NCBI GenBank assembly: GCA_017471945.1
Contig: JAFURH010000091.1
Location: forward strand, 1-42,299
Origin: Clostridia bacterium
Lineage (GTDB): Bacteria; Bacillota; Clostridia; Christensenellales; Borkfalkiaceae
Direction of reading: 5' to 3'
DNA length: 42,299 nucleotides
The position numbers and the translations under genes were made by a program. Shown one piece after another: positions 22,995-32,188 of the stretch. A model generated the notes under the pieces. That model had not been told where the DNA came from. It saw nothing but the letters and a program-made list of their open reading frames with translations, and searched no databases. How positions within the stretch are numbered: the first letter of the stretch is position 1; each line of letters opens with the position of its first letter.

Positions 22995-23007
22995 GAAGGA
23001 GGCTTTT

Positions 23008-23478
23008 ATGAAAAAAGTTATCAAATTTCTACCCTTGGTTGCCGCTGTGATAGGATTGCTTGCGGTAATGTCCCTGTTCCTGCCTGCATTCGTATATGCG
23101 GGGAACGAATTTCTCGGCTCGACCACCGTATTCGGCTACACGAAAGAAACGGCAGTCGGCGATTTCGACTTATTGTCGTTCTCGTTTATGAATCTGCTCA
23201 CCTATCTTTTGGTGCTCGTCGGGATCGTATGCGCGGTGCTTGCGTTTTTGAAAAAAGACCAAAAGCTTTTCGCGTGGGGCGGCGCGGCGTGTTTGTTGCT
23301 TGCGGGCGTATTCTTCTTTTGCGTGATTCCGTTTACTTCGGTTGCCGATCAATGGCAATTGGTGTTCTTGGCAAAAGCGGATAAGAGCCTGTGGGAGCTC
23401 GGCTACGGCGCGATTCTCGCGGGGATCAGCAGTATCCTTTCGGCGATCGTACTCGTTGGTTCTAAATTACTTAAATAA
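23008..23478 (+). CDS. Hypothetical membrane protein, four helices
   Basis: 156 residues from ATG 23008 with AAGGAGG. Helices are at about 8-30 (LPLVAAVIGLLAVMSLFLPAFVY), 60-82 (FMNLLTYLLVLVGIVCAVLAFL), 90-112 (AWGGAACLLLAGVFFFCVIPF) and 132-153 (LGYGAILAGISSILSAIVLVG). Between helices one and two is an extracellular stretch GNEFLGSTTVFGYTKETAVGDFD. Layout matches small four-helix membrane proteins common in Clostridia MAGs without known function. Single-gene unit with consensus promoter, so probably well expressed. Confidence 0.75.
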   Translation: MKKVIKFLPLVAAVIGLLAVMSLFLPAFVYAGNEFLGSTTVFGYTKETAVGDFDLLSFSFMNLLTYLLVLVGIVCAVLAFLKKDQKLFAWGGAACLLLAGVFFFCVIPFTSVADQWQLVFLAKADKSLWELGYGAILAGISSILSAIVLVGSKLLK

Positions 23479-23490
23479 AATTTAATACAA

Positions 23491-23538
23491 AAAAAGACCT
23501 CGCGGCGCTTATGAAGTGAACCGCGAGGTTGTTTTTTA
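23491..23538. terminator. Bidirectional terminator before leuS end
   Basis: CCTCGCGG (23498-23505) pairs with CCGCGAGG (23521-23528); A-run before and T-run after serve both convergent genes. Confidence 0.85.
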
Positions 23539-23549
23539 TTCGATTTAGG

Positions 23550-25988
23550 TTAGCCCACGATCAAATTGACGAGTCTGCCTTTCACGACGATACATTTTTT
23601 CACCGTCTTGCCTTCAAGCAACGGCGAAACGTCGGGGTGCGAGGCTACGAGTTCTTGAATTTCTTCGTTCGAAAGACTTGCGCCGATCATCATTTTCGTT
23701 TTGATTTTGCTGTTGACCTGAACGGCGTATTCCACTTCGTCCTTCACGAGCGCTTGCGGGTCGAATTCGGGGTAGCTTTCTTCAAACACGGAATCCTTAT
23801 GCCCGCGCATTTCCCAAAGCTCTTCTGCAAAGTGAGGCGCGAAGGGGGCGAGGATGCGAATCAAATCGTCGATACAGTCTTTATAGAACGTAACGTTTTT
23901 GGTTTCCTTATCCGCGTCGTATTTTTGAAGAGCGTTCACGTATTCCATAATACGAGCAACCGAGGTGTTGAAGGAGAAGGCTTCGACGTCGCGGGTGATA
24001 TTCTTGATCGCGTAATGCTTTGCGTAATTCAAATTCTTTTCGTCGGCAGTGATTTCCGCAGATCCTTCTTTCTCGATCTCGCCCGTTTTTTGTACGAGGC
24101 GTTCGACCTTTTCGAGGAATCTTGCGATCGATTTGATCCCGTCGTCGTTCCAAGGCCCGCCTTCCGTATAGCTGAACCCGAACATAAGATAAAGTCTGAA
24201 TATATCCGAGCCGAACTCGTCCACGTATTTATCGGGGGAAACGACGTTGCCTTTGGACTTGGACATTCTGTTTCCGTCAGGACCTAAGATAACGCCTTGG
24301 TGTACGAGACGCTTGAACGGCTCGTCAAAGCTCAAATAACCCATATCGCGGAGCGCTTTCGTGATAAACCGCGCGTATAAAAGGTGCATACAAGCGTGTT
24401 CCGCGCCGCCCACGTAAACGTCTACGGGCGACATCTTATCCGCGACCTCTTTCGTGAAGGCGTGCTTATCGTTGTTCGCTTCGGGATAACGCAGATAATA
24501 CCAGCTCGAACAAACGAAGGTGTCGAGGGTGTCGGGATCGCGTTTTGCTTTGCCGCCGCACGCGGGGCAGGTGCAATTCATAAACCCGTCGTGGGAAGCG
24601 AGGGGAGATTTTCCCGTCGGACGGAATTCCACGTCATAAGGGAGCTTCACGGGCAAATCCTTTTCGGGCACGGGTACGACGCCGCATTTTTCACAATGAA
24701 CGATAGGAATGGGCGCGCCCCAGTAACGCTGACGGGATACAGACCAGTCGCGAAGGCGGTAATTCACCTTCTTGCAACCCTTGCCGATCTTGGTAAGGTG
24801 TACGGCGATCGCGTCGCGCGCTTCGTCGCCCGAAAGCCCGTCGAATTCGCCGCTGTTGACCAAAATGCCGTCCTCGCAGAAGGGCAGAACGGTTTCGCCG
24901 CCCACCTTTTGAATGACTTGCGTGATCGGCAGACCGTACTTGGTCGCAAACGCATAGTCGCGTTCGTCGTGCGCCGCAACCGCCATCACCGCGCCCGTAC
25001 CGTAGGAATAAAGCACGTAGTCGGCAAGATATACGGGGATTTTTTTGCCCGTAAGGGGATGGATCGCGTACGCGCCCGTGTAAACGCCCGTCTTTTCACG
25101 CGCCGTGGAAAGTCGTTCGATATCGTTTGCTTCCGCCGCGTAACGTACGTAAGCGTCGATCGCTTCCGCTTGTTCGGGGTGCGCCTCTTTGAGCTTTTCC
25201 ACGAGGGGATGTTCAGGCGCGAGAACGACGTAGTTTACGCCGAATACCGTATCGGGACGGGTGGTGAAAACGGTGATGGTATCGCCCGTTTCACATTCGA
25301 ATTCGATTTCGCAACCCGTCGATCTTCCGATCCAGTTTTTCTGCATCAGCTTGGTTTTTTCGGGCCAGTCGAGCCCGTCGAGATCCTCTAAAAGCTCTTC
25401 CGCATAATCGGTGATCTTGAAGAACCATTGGGTCATATCCTTGCGATGTACCACGCTTCCGCATCGCTCGCATTTCGTGTCGATCACCTGTTCGTTGGCA
25501 AGGACCGTTTCACAGGAAGGACACCAGTTTACGAGCGCTTCCTTGCGGTAGGCAAGACCTTTCTTATAAAGCTGCAAGAACAGCCATTGCGTCCATTTAT
25601 AATAATCCTCTTCACAGGTTTTGATCTCCGCCGTCCAGTCGAACATCGCGCCCATATTCCGAAGCTGCGTTTCCATCGTCGCGATATTTTTTTCCGTGGA
25701 ATCCTTGGGGTGGATTCCCGTTTTGATCGCGTAGTTTTCCGCGGGCAGACCGAAGGCGTCGAAGCCCATAGGCTGGAATACTTCAAAGCCTTGCATTTTC
25801 TTAAACCGCGCGTAAGAATCGGTAGGGCCGTAATTATACCAATGTCCTACGTGCAGATTTGCGCCCGAAGGATAAGAGAACATTTCGAGAACGTACAATT
25901 TCTTATCCGCGTTTTTCTTATTGAAAACGTTGAGCTTTGATTTTTCCCATTTCGCCTGCCACTTACTTTCAACGGATTTCATATCCAT
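23550..25988 (-). CDS. leuS: Leucyl-tRNA synthetase
   Basis: 812 residues from ATG 25988, with GGAGG six bases upstream (longer frames have no site). Charges tRNA-Leu. Class I motifs: HVGH at residues 46-49 in [16 protein letters not shown], and NRMSKSKGN in the last third. [14 protein letters not shown] marks the zinc-finger region, [22 protein letters not shown] starts the CP1 editing domain, and [13 protein letters not shown] precedes the anticodon-binding part. Length is normal for bacterial LeuRS. Its short leader has a promoter and a hairpin but no T-box, unlike thrS nearby. Confidence 0.98.
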   Translation of the reverse strand: MDMKSVESKWQAKWEKSKLNVFNKKNADKKLYVLEMFSYPSGANLHVGHWYNYGPTDSYARFKKMQGFEVFQPMGFDAFGLPAENYAIKTGIHPKDSTEKNIATMETQLRNMGAMFDWTAEIKTCEEDYYKWTQWLFLQLYKKGLAYRKEALVNWCPSCETVLANEQVIDTKCERCGSVVHRKDMTQWFFKITDYAEELLEDLDGLDWPEKTKLMQKNWIGRSTGCEIEFECETGDTITVFTTRPDTVFGVNYVVLAPEHPLVEKLKEAHPEQAEAIDAYVRYAAEANDIERLSTAREKTGVYTGAYAIHPLTGKKIPVYLADYVLYSYGTGAVMAVAAHDERDYAFATKYGLPITQVIQKVGGETVLPFCEDGILVNSGEFDGLSGDEARDAIAVHLTKIGKGCKKVNYRLRDWSVSRQRYWGAPIPIVHCEKCGVVPVPEKDLPVKLPYDVEFRPTGKSPLASHDGFMNCTCPACGGKAKRDPDTLDTFVCSSWYYLRYPEANNDKHAFTKEVADKMSPVDVYVGGAEHACMHLLYARFITKALRDMGYLSFDEPFKRLVHQGVILGPDGNRMSKSKGNVVSPDKYVDEFGSDIFRLYLMFGFSYTEGGPWNDDGIKSIARFLEKVERLVQKTGEIEKEGSAEITADEKNLNYAKHYAIKNITRDVEAFSFNTSVARIMEYVNALQKYDADKETKNVTFYKDCIDDLIRILAPFAPHFAEELWEMRGHKDSVFEESYPEFDPQALVKDEVEYAVQVNSKIKTKMMIGASLSNEEIQELVASHPDVSPLLEGKTVKKCIVVKGRLVNLIVG

Positions 25989-26055
25989 AAAAAACCTCCG
26001 AGAAAAGCGCGGAAAATCCCGCGTTTTCTTAAATGTAAAATTTGCTTTCCGATAT

Positions 26056-26084
26056 ATTATAGAACATTTTTTTTTTTTAGTCAA
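26056..26084 (-). promoter_or_regulatory. Promoter of leuS
   Basis: Minus strand TTGACT (26084-26079), 17-nt A-rich spacer, TATAAT (26061-26056). The leader contains CGCGG-GATTTT-CCGCG shortly before the ribosome site. Confidence 0.85.
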
Positions 26085-26172
26085 GCGAATATGCGCGGTG
26101 CAAAAGGGGAAAACCGCGCGAATTTCCCCAAAAACCTCGCTTTCGTCAATAAATAATTTTGCGTTTGCCGCA

Positions 26173-26178
26173 TATAAT
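26173..26178 (+). promoter_or_regulatory. -10 box directly against a GTG start
   Basis: TATAAT followed by six bases and GTG 26185. No good -35 is visible. Confidence 0.55.
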
Positions 26179-26184
26179 AACCTT

Positions 26185-26883
26185 GTGGAAAGAATAACGA
26201 TTATGCAAAGCGGCTTCGACGGCCTTTATATGTCTTATCTTTACGGTAAGGTCAAAGATAAATTCTCCTATCTACCCTCAAAGATCGACTTGGAGCGTGA
26301 GGGCGATACCACCGTCGTCGCCTTCGAAACGGAAAAACGCTATTGCCCGTACGTCCGTAAATTTACCGAGGAAAACATCGCCGATATCATCGCCGTGGGC
26401 TATAAATACGAATATTTTAAAAAACGCCTGACCCTGCCTCTTTTAAGCGAAGAGGAAAAAAGGTTGTTGTATACTTCGCTCGCCGCGGCAGATCTGAAAG
26501 AGGACAGGGCGCTGATCTCGGAAAAACTGTTCGGCGCGGATAAATATTGCCTCGACGGCTTGTTTCATTTTCGACTGCAAGAGCTGAAAAAACGTTGGGA
26601 CGGGATCGCGGAATATATCCCCGCCGATTTCGGAAAACAATCGCTCGAAGGCTTCGTGGGCTTTTTGGTCGAGGACGGCGAGGGTAAGATCTTTTTAAAA
26701 GACGGCAAAGCCTACGACGAAACTTACCGCGTTTTATCCAAAAGCTCGCTTACGGGAAAAAGCTCGCTGATCGGGGAAATTCTGCTCCTCGGCGCGGAGC
26801 GGGTGTATTGTTTTGGGAAAACGGACGCGGCGACGGAAGCGTTTTTATTAAAATATTATAAAGGAAAAGCAATTTTTTGTTAA
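26185..26883 (+). CDS. YtxC-like protein (sporulation-associated family)
   Basis: 232 residues if started at the leaderless GTG 26185; ATG 26203 is an alternative but has no ribosome site either. The centre has [26 protein letters not shown] and the end has [33 protein letters not shown]...KAIFC, which matches the order of YtxC proteins (helical part, then the SLI-x-LAP-x-x-V end). In Bacillus subtilis ytxC sits beside thrS, and here it directly precedes the thrS T-box, which supports the call. The role is unclear; the family name refers to sporulation. Similarity is by eye. Confidence 0.55.
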   Translation: MERITIMQSGFDGLYMSYLYGKVKDKFSYLPSKIDLEREGDTTVVAFETEKRYCPYVRKFTEENIADIIAVGYKYEYFKKRLTLPLLSEEEKRLLYTSLAAADLKEDRALISEKLFGADKYCLDGLFHFRLQELKKRWDGIAEYIPADFGKQSLEGFVGFLVEDGEGKIFLKDGKAYDETYRVLSKSSLTGKSSLIGEILLLGAERVYCFGKTDAATEAFLLKYYKGKAIFC

Positions 26884-26901
26884 AAAAGCTATGAAAAAAG
26901 G

Positions 26902-26930
26902 TTGACAAAATACCCGCAAAGGATTAAAAT
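26902..26930 (+). promoter_or_regulatory. Promoter of thrS
   Basis: TTGACA at 26902-26907, 17-nt spacer, TAAAAT at 26925-26930. Confidence 0.85.
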
Positions 26931-26936
26931 GTAACT

Positions 26937-27136
26937 TGTAAAGACAAGTAGCGTTGCCGAAAGTTTTCAGAGAGTCCGCCCTTTGGCTGTAAGGCGGGTA
27001 ACGGAAAGCGACAGTCGAAACCACTTTGCGTTCGTTCAATTTAAAAAAAGCGGTCGGGCGTTCGCTCGGCAATTAAGGTGGAACCGCGCATTTATTTTGC
27101 GTCCTTAAACTCGTTTGAGTTTAGGGGCTTTTTATT
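26937..27136 (+). promoter_or_regulatory. T-box leader, threonine-specific, before thrS
   Basis: The conserved T-box core AAGGTGGAACCGCG is at 27074-27087, and the stem I AGAGAGTC lies near 26970. A threonine codon ACC at 27020-27022 in GAAACCA sits where the specifier loop is expected. The terminator CCTTAAACTC-GTTT-GAGTTTAGGGG is followed by CTTTTTA (about 27101-27134). Uncharged tRNA-Thr should stabilise the antiterminator and switch on thrS. Confidence 0.93.
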
Positions 27137-27186
27137 TTAAAAACATTAACGGAAAAACCATAAGAAAAACCGGGAGGAATCATTTT

Positions 27187-29094
27187 ATGTTTATCACACT
27201 GAAAAACGGCGACAAAATGGAAATAGCCGAAAACGCAACCTGTATGCAGGCGGCGCTCGCGATTTCCGAAGGGCTTGCAAGAAACGCAGTCTGCGCCAAA
27301 GTCAACGGGGAAGAAGTCGATCTTTCACATTCTTTAAACGAAGGGGATATGCTCGAAATCGTCACCCTTAAAGACAAAGAAGGGCTGAAAGTATACCGCC
27401 ATACTTGCGCGCACGTACTTGCGCAGGCGCTCAAAACGGTCTATCCCACCTGTAAGCTTTCCATCGGCCCCGTTATCGACAACGGGTTCTACTACGACGT
27501 GGATTTCGTAACGCCGATCACGCAAGCCGATCTTGCTAAGATCGAAGTGGAAATGCAGAAGATCATTAAAAGCAATCTGCCTATCGAAAGATTTACGCTT
27601 CCCAAAGACGAAGCGATCGCGCTTATGAAAGGATTCAGCGAAAATTATAAGGTGGAGCTGATCGAGGACTTGCCCGAAGGCGAAACGATTTCCTTTTATA
27701 AGCAGGGGAATTTTACCGACCTTTGTCGCGGTCCGCACCTTCCTTCGACGGGCAAGATCAAGGCGTTTAAGCTGACGAGTATCGCGGGCGCGTATTGGCG
27801 AGGCGACGAGCACAACAAAATGCTCACCCGTATCTACGGTACGGCGTTTGCGAAAAAGGACGAAATGGAAGCCTATTTCACGATGCTCGAAGAAGCGAAA
27901 AAGCGCGACCACACCAAGCTCGGCAAGGAGCTGAAACTGTTCGCGATTATGAACGAGGGCAAAGGGCTTCCCTTCTTCCTCCCGAACGGTATGAAGCTGA
28001 AAAACGCGCTTATCGACTACTGGCGTCAGATCCACACCCGCGACGGCTACGTGGAAGTCAACACGCCGATTATGCTGAACCGTACCCTTTGGGAAACCTC
28101 GGGACATTGGTTCCATTATCGCGACAATATGTATACGACGAAAGTGGACGAGGAGGATTTCGCGATCAAGCCTATGAACTGCCCCGGCAGTATTCTCGTC
28201 TATAAAAACGAGCCGCACAGCTATAAGGACTTGCCGATCCGTATGGGCGAGCTCGGGCTCGTGCACCGTCACGAAAAGTCGGGTCAGTTGCACGGATTAT
28301 TCCGCGTGCGTTGCTTCACGCAGGACGACGCGCATATCTTTATGACCCCCGAACAGATCAAAGACGAGATCAAAGGGGTGGTGCGCCTGATCAACGAGGT
28401 ATACACGCTTTTCGGGTTTAAGTATCACGTGGAGCTTTCCACCCGTCCCGAAAACAGTATGGGCAGCGACGAGGATTGGAACAACGCCACCGACGCTTTG
28501 AAGAGCGCGCTCGACGATTTAGGACTTCCCTACGTGGTCAACGAAGGGGACGGCGCGTTCTACGGGCCGAAGATCGACTTCCACCTCGAAGACTCGATTG
28601 GGAGAACGTGGCAATGCGGTACGATCCAGCTCGACTTCCAGCTTCCCCAACGTTTCGAAATGGAATACGTCGGCGAAGACGGCGGCAAACATCGCCCGAT
28701 TATGGTGCACCGCGTGGTGTTCGGCTCGATCGAACGCTTTATCGGTATCTTAATCGAACATTTTGCGGGTAAATTCCCCGTGTGGCTTTCGCCCGTGCAA
28801 GCGAAGATTTTGCCGATCACCGATAGACAGGAGGCTTACGCAAAAGAGCTTTGCGCGAAAATGAAAGAAAAGGGAATCCGCGTGGAAGTGGACGATCGTA
28901 ACGAAAAGATCGGCTATAAGATCCGCGAAGCGCAGATGGAAAAAGTACCGTATATGCTCGTCGTCGGCGAAAAGGAAGCGGAAGCGGGCTTGGTTGCCGT
29001 GCGCCGCAGAGATAAGGGCGATACGGGTGCGGTCAGCGCGGACGACTTTATCGCGACCGTCCTTTCGGATATTTCGGAAAAAACGGTATTTTAA
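27187..29094 (+). CDS. thrS: Threonyl-tRNA synthetase
   Basis: 635 residues from ATG 27187 with GGGAGG upstream. Charges tRNA-Thr. Domain order: TGS domain (about 1-62), second additional domain for editing (about 65-225; HTCAHVLAQAL carries the HxxxH-type pair), class II core (about 245-535), anticodon-binding domain (about 540-635, SPVQAKILPITDR). Zinc ligands of the core are the Cys in KPMNCPGS, the His in QDDAHIF and the His in MVHRVVFGSIERF. Expression is under the T-box just upstream. Confidence 0.98.
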   Translation: MFITLKNGDKMEIAENATCMQAALAISEGLARNAVCAKVNGEEVDLSHSLNEGDMLEIVTLKDKEGLKVYRHTCAHVLAQALKTVYPTCKLSIGPVIDNGFYYDVDFVTPITQADLAKIEVEMQKIIKSNLPIERFTLPKDEAIALMKGFSENYKVELIEDLPEGETISFYKQGNFTDLCRGPHLPSTGKIKAFKLTSIAGAYWRGDEHNKMLTRIYGTAFAKKDEMEAYFTMLEEAKKRDHTKLGKELKLFAIMNEGKGLPFFLPNGMKLKNALIDYWRQIHTRDGYVEVNTPIMLNRTLWETSGHWFHYRDNMYTTKVDEEDFAIKPMNCPGSILVYKNEPHSYKDLPIRMGELGLVHRHEKSGQLHGLFRVRCFTQDDAHIFMTPEQIKDEIKGVVRLINEVYTLFGFKYHVELSTRPENSMGSDEDWNNATDALKSALDDLGLPYVVNEGDGAFYGPKIDFHLEDSIGRTWQCGTIQLDFQLPQRFEMEYVGEDGGKHRPIMVHRVVFGSIERFIGILIEHFAGKFPVWLSPVQAKILPITDRQEAYAKELCAKMKEKGIRVEVDDRNEKIGYKIREAQMEKVPYMLVVGEKEAEAGLVAVRRRDKGDTGAVSADDFIATVLSDISEKTVF

Positions 29095-29131
29095 AAAATT
29101 AAAAAATTTTTAAATTTCCTTGAAAATTTGC

Positions 29132-29161
29132 TTGACAGAATGGGAACGCTTATGTTATTAT
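29132..29161 (+). promoter_or_regulatory. Promoter of the infC-rpmI-rplT operon
   Basis: TTGACA at 29132-29137, 18-nt spacer, TATTAT at 29156-29161. Confidence 0.8.
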
Positions 29162-29167
29162 ATTAAA

Positions 29168-29302
29168 GCTAAGCAGAAGCGAACCTTCTCGCCGTGCGGT
29201 TTTGATCGGTACGGCTCGATATTTTCAAAGTCTCGGAAAAGGGATTTAAGAAAGTTGAAAAAGGGTTGCTATGCGTTAGCGACCCTTTATTTTTTGATGC
29301 GA
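29168..29302 (+). promoter_or_regulatory. L20-type leader with attenuator before infC
   Basis: About 135 nt of leader end in an intrinsic terminator: AAAGGGTTGCT and AGCGACCCTTT around a short loop, then ATTTTTT (about 29260-29297). In Bacillus, ribosomal protein L20 binds the infC leader and promotes termination at such a site. Position, length and terminator fit that system; the L20-binding fold itself was not checked. Confidence 0.7.
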
Positions 29303-29313
29303 GGTATACTACC

Positions 29314-29823
29314 ATTAAAGAGCAACATCAGATCAACGAAGATATTCGTGATAAGGAAGTCAGAGTTATTTCCGCAAGCGGCGAACAGCTTGGTATTATG
29401 AGCGCGCGCGAAGCCCTTCAAAGAGCCGAAGAAGAGGACCTTGATCTCGTCAAGATCTCCCCGAGCGCCGTGCCCCCCGTTTGTAAGATTATGAACTACG
29501 GAAAGTTCAAGTTCGAGCAAGCCAAGCGCGAAAAGGAAAACCGCAAAAATCAAAAGATCGTAGAACTTAAAGAAATCTATTTGTCGATGACGATCGATAT
29601 CGGCGATTTGAACGTGAAAGCGAAAAAGACGATGGAAATGCTTTCGGACGGGAACAAAGTTAAGGTTTCGATCCGTATGCGCGGTCGTCAACAAGCGCAC
29701 GCATCGATGGGCGTAGACGTTATGAAGCGTTTCTTTGAAATGCTCGGCGGTAAAGCGGTGATGGATAAAGCGCCCAAAACGGAAGGAAGAAACATTTTAA
29801 TGATCCTTTCTCCCGCAAAATAA
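29314..29823 (+). CDS. infC: Translation initiation factor IF-3, probable ATT start
   Basis: 169 residues. IF-3 binds the 30S subunit and checks start codons. The natural N-terminus IKEQHQINEDIRDKEVRVI begins at ATT 29314 with GAGGT upstream at normal spacing; no ATG or GTG fits. AUU is the classic autoregulated start of infC. N-domain to about 75 (VRVISASGEQLGIMSAREAL, PPVCKIMNYGKFKFEQ), basic linker, then C-domain (VKVSIRMRGRQQAH, GRNILMILSP). Operon with rpmI and rplT. Confidence 0.95.
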   Translation: MKEQHQINEDIRDKEVRVISASGEQLGIMSAREALQRAEEEDLDLVKISPSAVPPVCKIMNYGKFKFEQAKREKENRKNQKIVELKEIYLSMTIDIGDLNVKAKKTMEMLSDGNKVKVSIRMRGRQQAHASMGVDVMKRFFEMLGGKAVMDKAPKTEGRNILMILSPAK

Positions 29824-29892
29824 ACGGAACTTACGCATAGGACAACCCGTGCGAAAGAGAATACGAGAAAATAAATTCGGAGGATAAAATAT

Positions 29893-30093
29893 ATGCCTAA
29901 ACAGAAAACACACAGCAGTACGAAAAAGCGTTTTTGGCTCACCGGTTCGGGGAAAGTAAACAGATCCCACAGCGGTAAGAACCATAAAGCGGAAACCAAG
30001 AACAGAAAGAGAAAGAGAAATTTGCGTCAGACGACTCTCGTTTCTTCCACGCAGGAAAGCACCGTCAAGAGTATGATGCCCTACAAGAAATAA
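29893..30093 (+). CDS. rpmI: Ribosomal protein bL35
   Basis: 66 residues, ribosome site GGAGG. It is a small basic 50S protein with the usual MPKQKTHSSTKKRF start, GSGKVNRSHSGKNH centre, and KRKRNLR stretch. It lies between infC and rplT in the universal order. Confidence 0.97.
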   Translation: MPKQKTHSSTKKRFWLTGSGKVNRSHSGKNHKAETKNRKRKRNLRQTTLVSSTQESTVKSMMPYKK

Positions 30094-30110
30094 GAAGGAG
30101 ATAATGAATT

Positions 30111-30461
30111 ATGCGTATTAAAAGAGCAGTAAACGCCGTAAAAAAGCGTAGAAAAATTTTTAAACTTTCCAAAGGCTACTTTGGCAACAAGAGCAAATCG
30201 TATAGAATCGCGCGCGAAGCCGTAATGAAGTCCTTGAACTACGCGTTCATCGGCAGAAGACTGAGAAAGAGAGATTTCCGTCGTCTTTGGATCACGAGAA
30301 TCAACGCGGCGGCGAGAATCAACGGTATTTCTTATAGCAAGCTTATGTGCGGTCTTAACCGCGCGGGCATCAACCTCAACAGAAAAGTTTTGGCTGATCT
30401 TGCCGTGAACGACGCAAACGCATTCGCTCAGATCGTAGAAAAAGCGAAAGCGGCGCTCTAA
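30111..30461 (+). CDS. rplT: Ribosomal protein bL20
   Basis: 116 residues, ribosome site AAGGAG. It is a 50S assembly protein and probably the autoregulator of this operon through the leader before infC. The N-terminal basic tail ([24 protein letters not shown]) and [20 protein letters not shown] are typical; length is standard. A terminator follows ten bases after the stop. Confidence 0.98.
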   Translation: MRIKRAVNAVKKRRKIFKLSKGYFGNKSKSYRIAREAVMKSLNYAFIGRRLRKRDFRRLWITRINAAARINGISYSKLMCGLNRAGINLNRKVLADLAVNDANAFAQIVEKAKAAL

Positions 30462-30470
30462 GTAAACGAT

Positions 30471-30508
30471 AAAAAGCCTTTTAGCTAAAACGCTTCAAAA
30501 GGCTTTTT
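30471..30508 (+). terminator. Terminator after rplT
   Basis: AAAAAGCCTTTT (30471-30482) pairs with AAAAGGCTTTTT (30497-30508); symmetric and T-rich. Confidence 0.88.
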
Positions 30509-30518
30509 CGCTATTTCA

Positions 30519-31271
30519 ATGAAAATGATTTTAACGTCAAAAAGTAACCCGCTAGTCAAGGAAACGGCGTCGCTTAAAGAAAAAAAAGGCAGAAAAGCGC
30601 TCGGTATGTTTTTGATCGAGGGCAAAAAAATGACCTTGGAATGTCAAAAAAGCGGCCTTACAATCGATTGCGCCTTCGTATCCGAAAGCTATCGAGGCGA
30701 AACGCCCGAAGGCGTCAAAACGGTGCTTGTGTCTGACGAGGTGTTTAAGTTTTTATCCGACGAAAAAACCCCGCAAGGTATTTTATGTCGGGTCAAGCTT
30801 CCGAGTTTTGGACTCGTACCCCCCACGGGCAAATGTCTGCTTTTAGACGGCGTTGCCGATCCCGGGAATATGGGCGCGATCATCCGTACGGCGAATGCGG
30901 CGGGGTATGAAGAAATTTATCTCACCGACGATTGCACCGATCCGTATTCCCCCAAAAGCGTGCGGGCGAGTATGAGCGGCGTGTTCTTCACCAAGCTCTA
31001 TACGGGTACAAGAGAGGAGCTTTTGAGTTTATTAAAAGATACGCCTATCGTGGTTGCGGATATGGACGGCGAAAACGTCTTTTCGTTTTGCCCGCCCAAG
31101 CGCTATGCGCTCGTCGTCGGCAACGAAGGAAACGGTGTGTCGGAGGAAGTTAAAAACGCGGCGACGAACAAGATCGGGATTCCGATGCGGGGCACGCAGG
31201 AAAGCTTGAACGCTTCGGTTGCGGCGGGAATAGCGATGTATCTACTTTCCAAAAACGATTTTCAAAATTAA
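30519..31271 (+). CDS. TrmH/SpoU-family RNA 2'-O-methyltransferase
   Basis: 250 residues. Methylates a ribose 2'-OH in rRNA or tRNA with SAM. The N-terminal substrate-binding domain (about 1-95, SKSNPLVKETASLKEKKGRKALGMFLIEGKKM) is of RlmB/YsgA type, and the SPOUT knot domain has the three motifs: DGVADPGNMGAIIRTANA, LVVGNEGNGVS and ESLNASVAAGIAMYLL. It begins 11 nt after the rplT terminator without a clear ribosome site; ATG 30519 and ATG 30525 are both possible. A methyltransferase after rplT is a common arrangement. Confidence 0.93.
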   Translation: MKMILTSKSNPLVKETASLKEKKGRKALGMFLIEGKKMTLECQKSGLTIDCAFVSESYRGETPEGVKTVLVSDEVFKFLSDEKTPQGILCRVKLPSFGLVPPTGKCLLLDGVADPGNMGAIIRTANAAGYEEIYLTDDCTDPYSPKSVRASMSGVFFTKLYTGTREELLSLLKDTPIVVADMDGENVFSFCPPKRYALVVGNEGNGVSEEVKNAATNKIGIPMRGTQESLNASVAAGIAMYLLSKNDFQN

Positions 31272-31289
31272 GATAAAGGAGCTTATATT

Positions 31290-32081
31290 ATGTCAGGACA
31301 TAGCAAATGGCACAACATACAGGCAAAAAAAGGTAAGGCGGACGCGGCGAAGGGCAGAATTTTCACCAAGCTCGGCAGGGAGATCGCGGTAGCGGCAAAA
31401 ACAAACCCTAATCCCGAAACCAACAGTAAGCTTGCCGATATTATCGCGAAAGCAAAAGCGGCGAATATGCCGAACGATAACATTCAGCGCAGTATCAAAA
31501 AAGCCAGCGGCGAGATGAACGGGGCGGACTATAAAGAACTTACCTACGAAGGCTACGGCGTGGCGGGCTCGGCAGTTATCGTAACGACTCTTACCGATAA
31601 TATCAATCGTACGGCGGGCGACGTTCGTGCGATCTTAGGCAAGCACGGCGGCTCGATGGGCAACACGGGTTGCGTATCGTATAACTTCGAAAACAAGGGC
31701 TATATCGTGATCGAAAGAACGGTAGAGCTTGACGAAGATACCATCACCGAATATGCGTTGGAAGCGGGTGCTGACGACGTAGTGGTAAGCGACGACGTGT
31801 ACGAGATCTACACGACCCCCGAAGCGTTTTCAGACGTGAGAAAATATCTCGAAACCAAGAACGCGGAACTCGTGGCAGCAGCGCCGAAGGGTCGCAGAAA
31901 CGACGAGGAAGAAGATAAGATCAAGTTCGTGCAAGCGGAGGTCGCGATGATCCCGCAAAACAAGATCGAGCTTCCCGCCGATAAACTCGAAACCTTCTTA
32001 AAAATGATCGATGCGCTCGAAGATCACGACGACGTGCAAAACGTCTACCACAACGTAGAGATTCCCGACGACGAAGAATAA
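31290..32081 (+). CDS. yebC: YebC/PmpR-TACO1 family protein
   Basis: 263 residues, AAAGGAG ribosome site, 18 nt after the methyltransferase gene. Starts with the hallmark SGHSKWHNIQAKKGKADAAKGRIFTKLGREI. PNDNIQRSIKKASGE and YEGYGVAGSAVIVTTLTDNINRTAGDVR lead into the three-domain YebC fold, closing with AEVAMIPQNKIEL and LEDHDDVQNVYHN. The family was annotated as transcriptional regulators; relatives help ribosomes through proline-rich stretches. Slightly longer than usual (about 240) because of a charged insertion RRNDEEEDKIKF near residue 205. Confidence 0.95.
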   Translation: MSGHSKWHNIQAKKGKADAAKGRIFTKLGREIAVAAKTNPNPETNSKLADIIAKAKAANMPNDNIQRSIKKASGEMNGADYKELTYEGYGVAGSAVIVTTLTDNINRTAGDVRAILGKHGGSMGNTGCVSYNFENKGYIVIERTVELDEDTITEYALEAGADDVVVSDDVYEIYTTPEAFSDVRKYLETKNAELVAAAPKGRRNDEEEDKIKFVQAEVAMIPQNKIELPADKLETFLKMIDALEDHDDVQNVYHNVEIPDDEE

Positions 32082-32088
32082 ACGACAG

Positions 32089-32127
32089 ATCCGATGACAA
32101 AATTTCCTGCCGTCGGATTTATTTTTA
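32089..32127 (+). terminator. Probable terminator after yebC
   Basis: ATCCGA (32089-32094) pairs with TCGGAT (32113-32118), then TTATTTTT. Confidence 0.6.
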
Positions 32128-32135
32128 CCGTTTTA

Positions 32136-32164
32136 TTGCTTTTTTCCGAAAAGTGTGCTATACT
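32136..32164 (+). promoter_or_regulatory. Promoter of the thioredoxin-reductase-like gene
   Basis: TTGCTT at 32136-32141, 17-nt spacer, TATACT at 32159-32164 with TG at the extended -10 position. Confidence 0.7.
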
Positions 32165-32188
32165 ATCTAAGAAAGGAGAAAAGAATCT

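Noticed and set aside
23529-25940. Long plus-strand frames opposite leuS
   Set aside because: Antisense shadows of leuS with no family resemblance or start signals.
25989-26055. T-box before leuS
   Set aside because: The leader is under 70 nt and has no GGTGGAACCGCG core.
27334-28293. 319-codon minus-strand frame opposite thrS
   Set aside because: Antisense shadow of thrS; His/Arg/Val-rich artefact.
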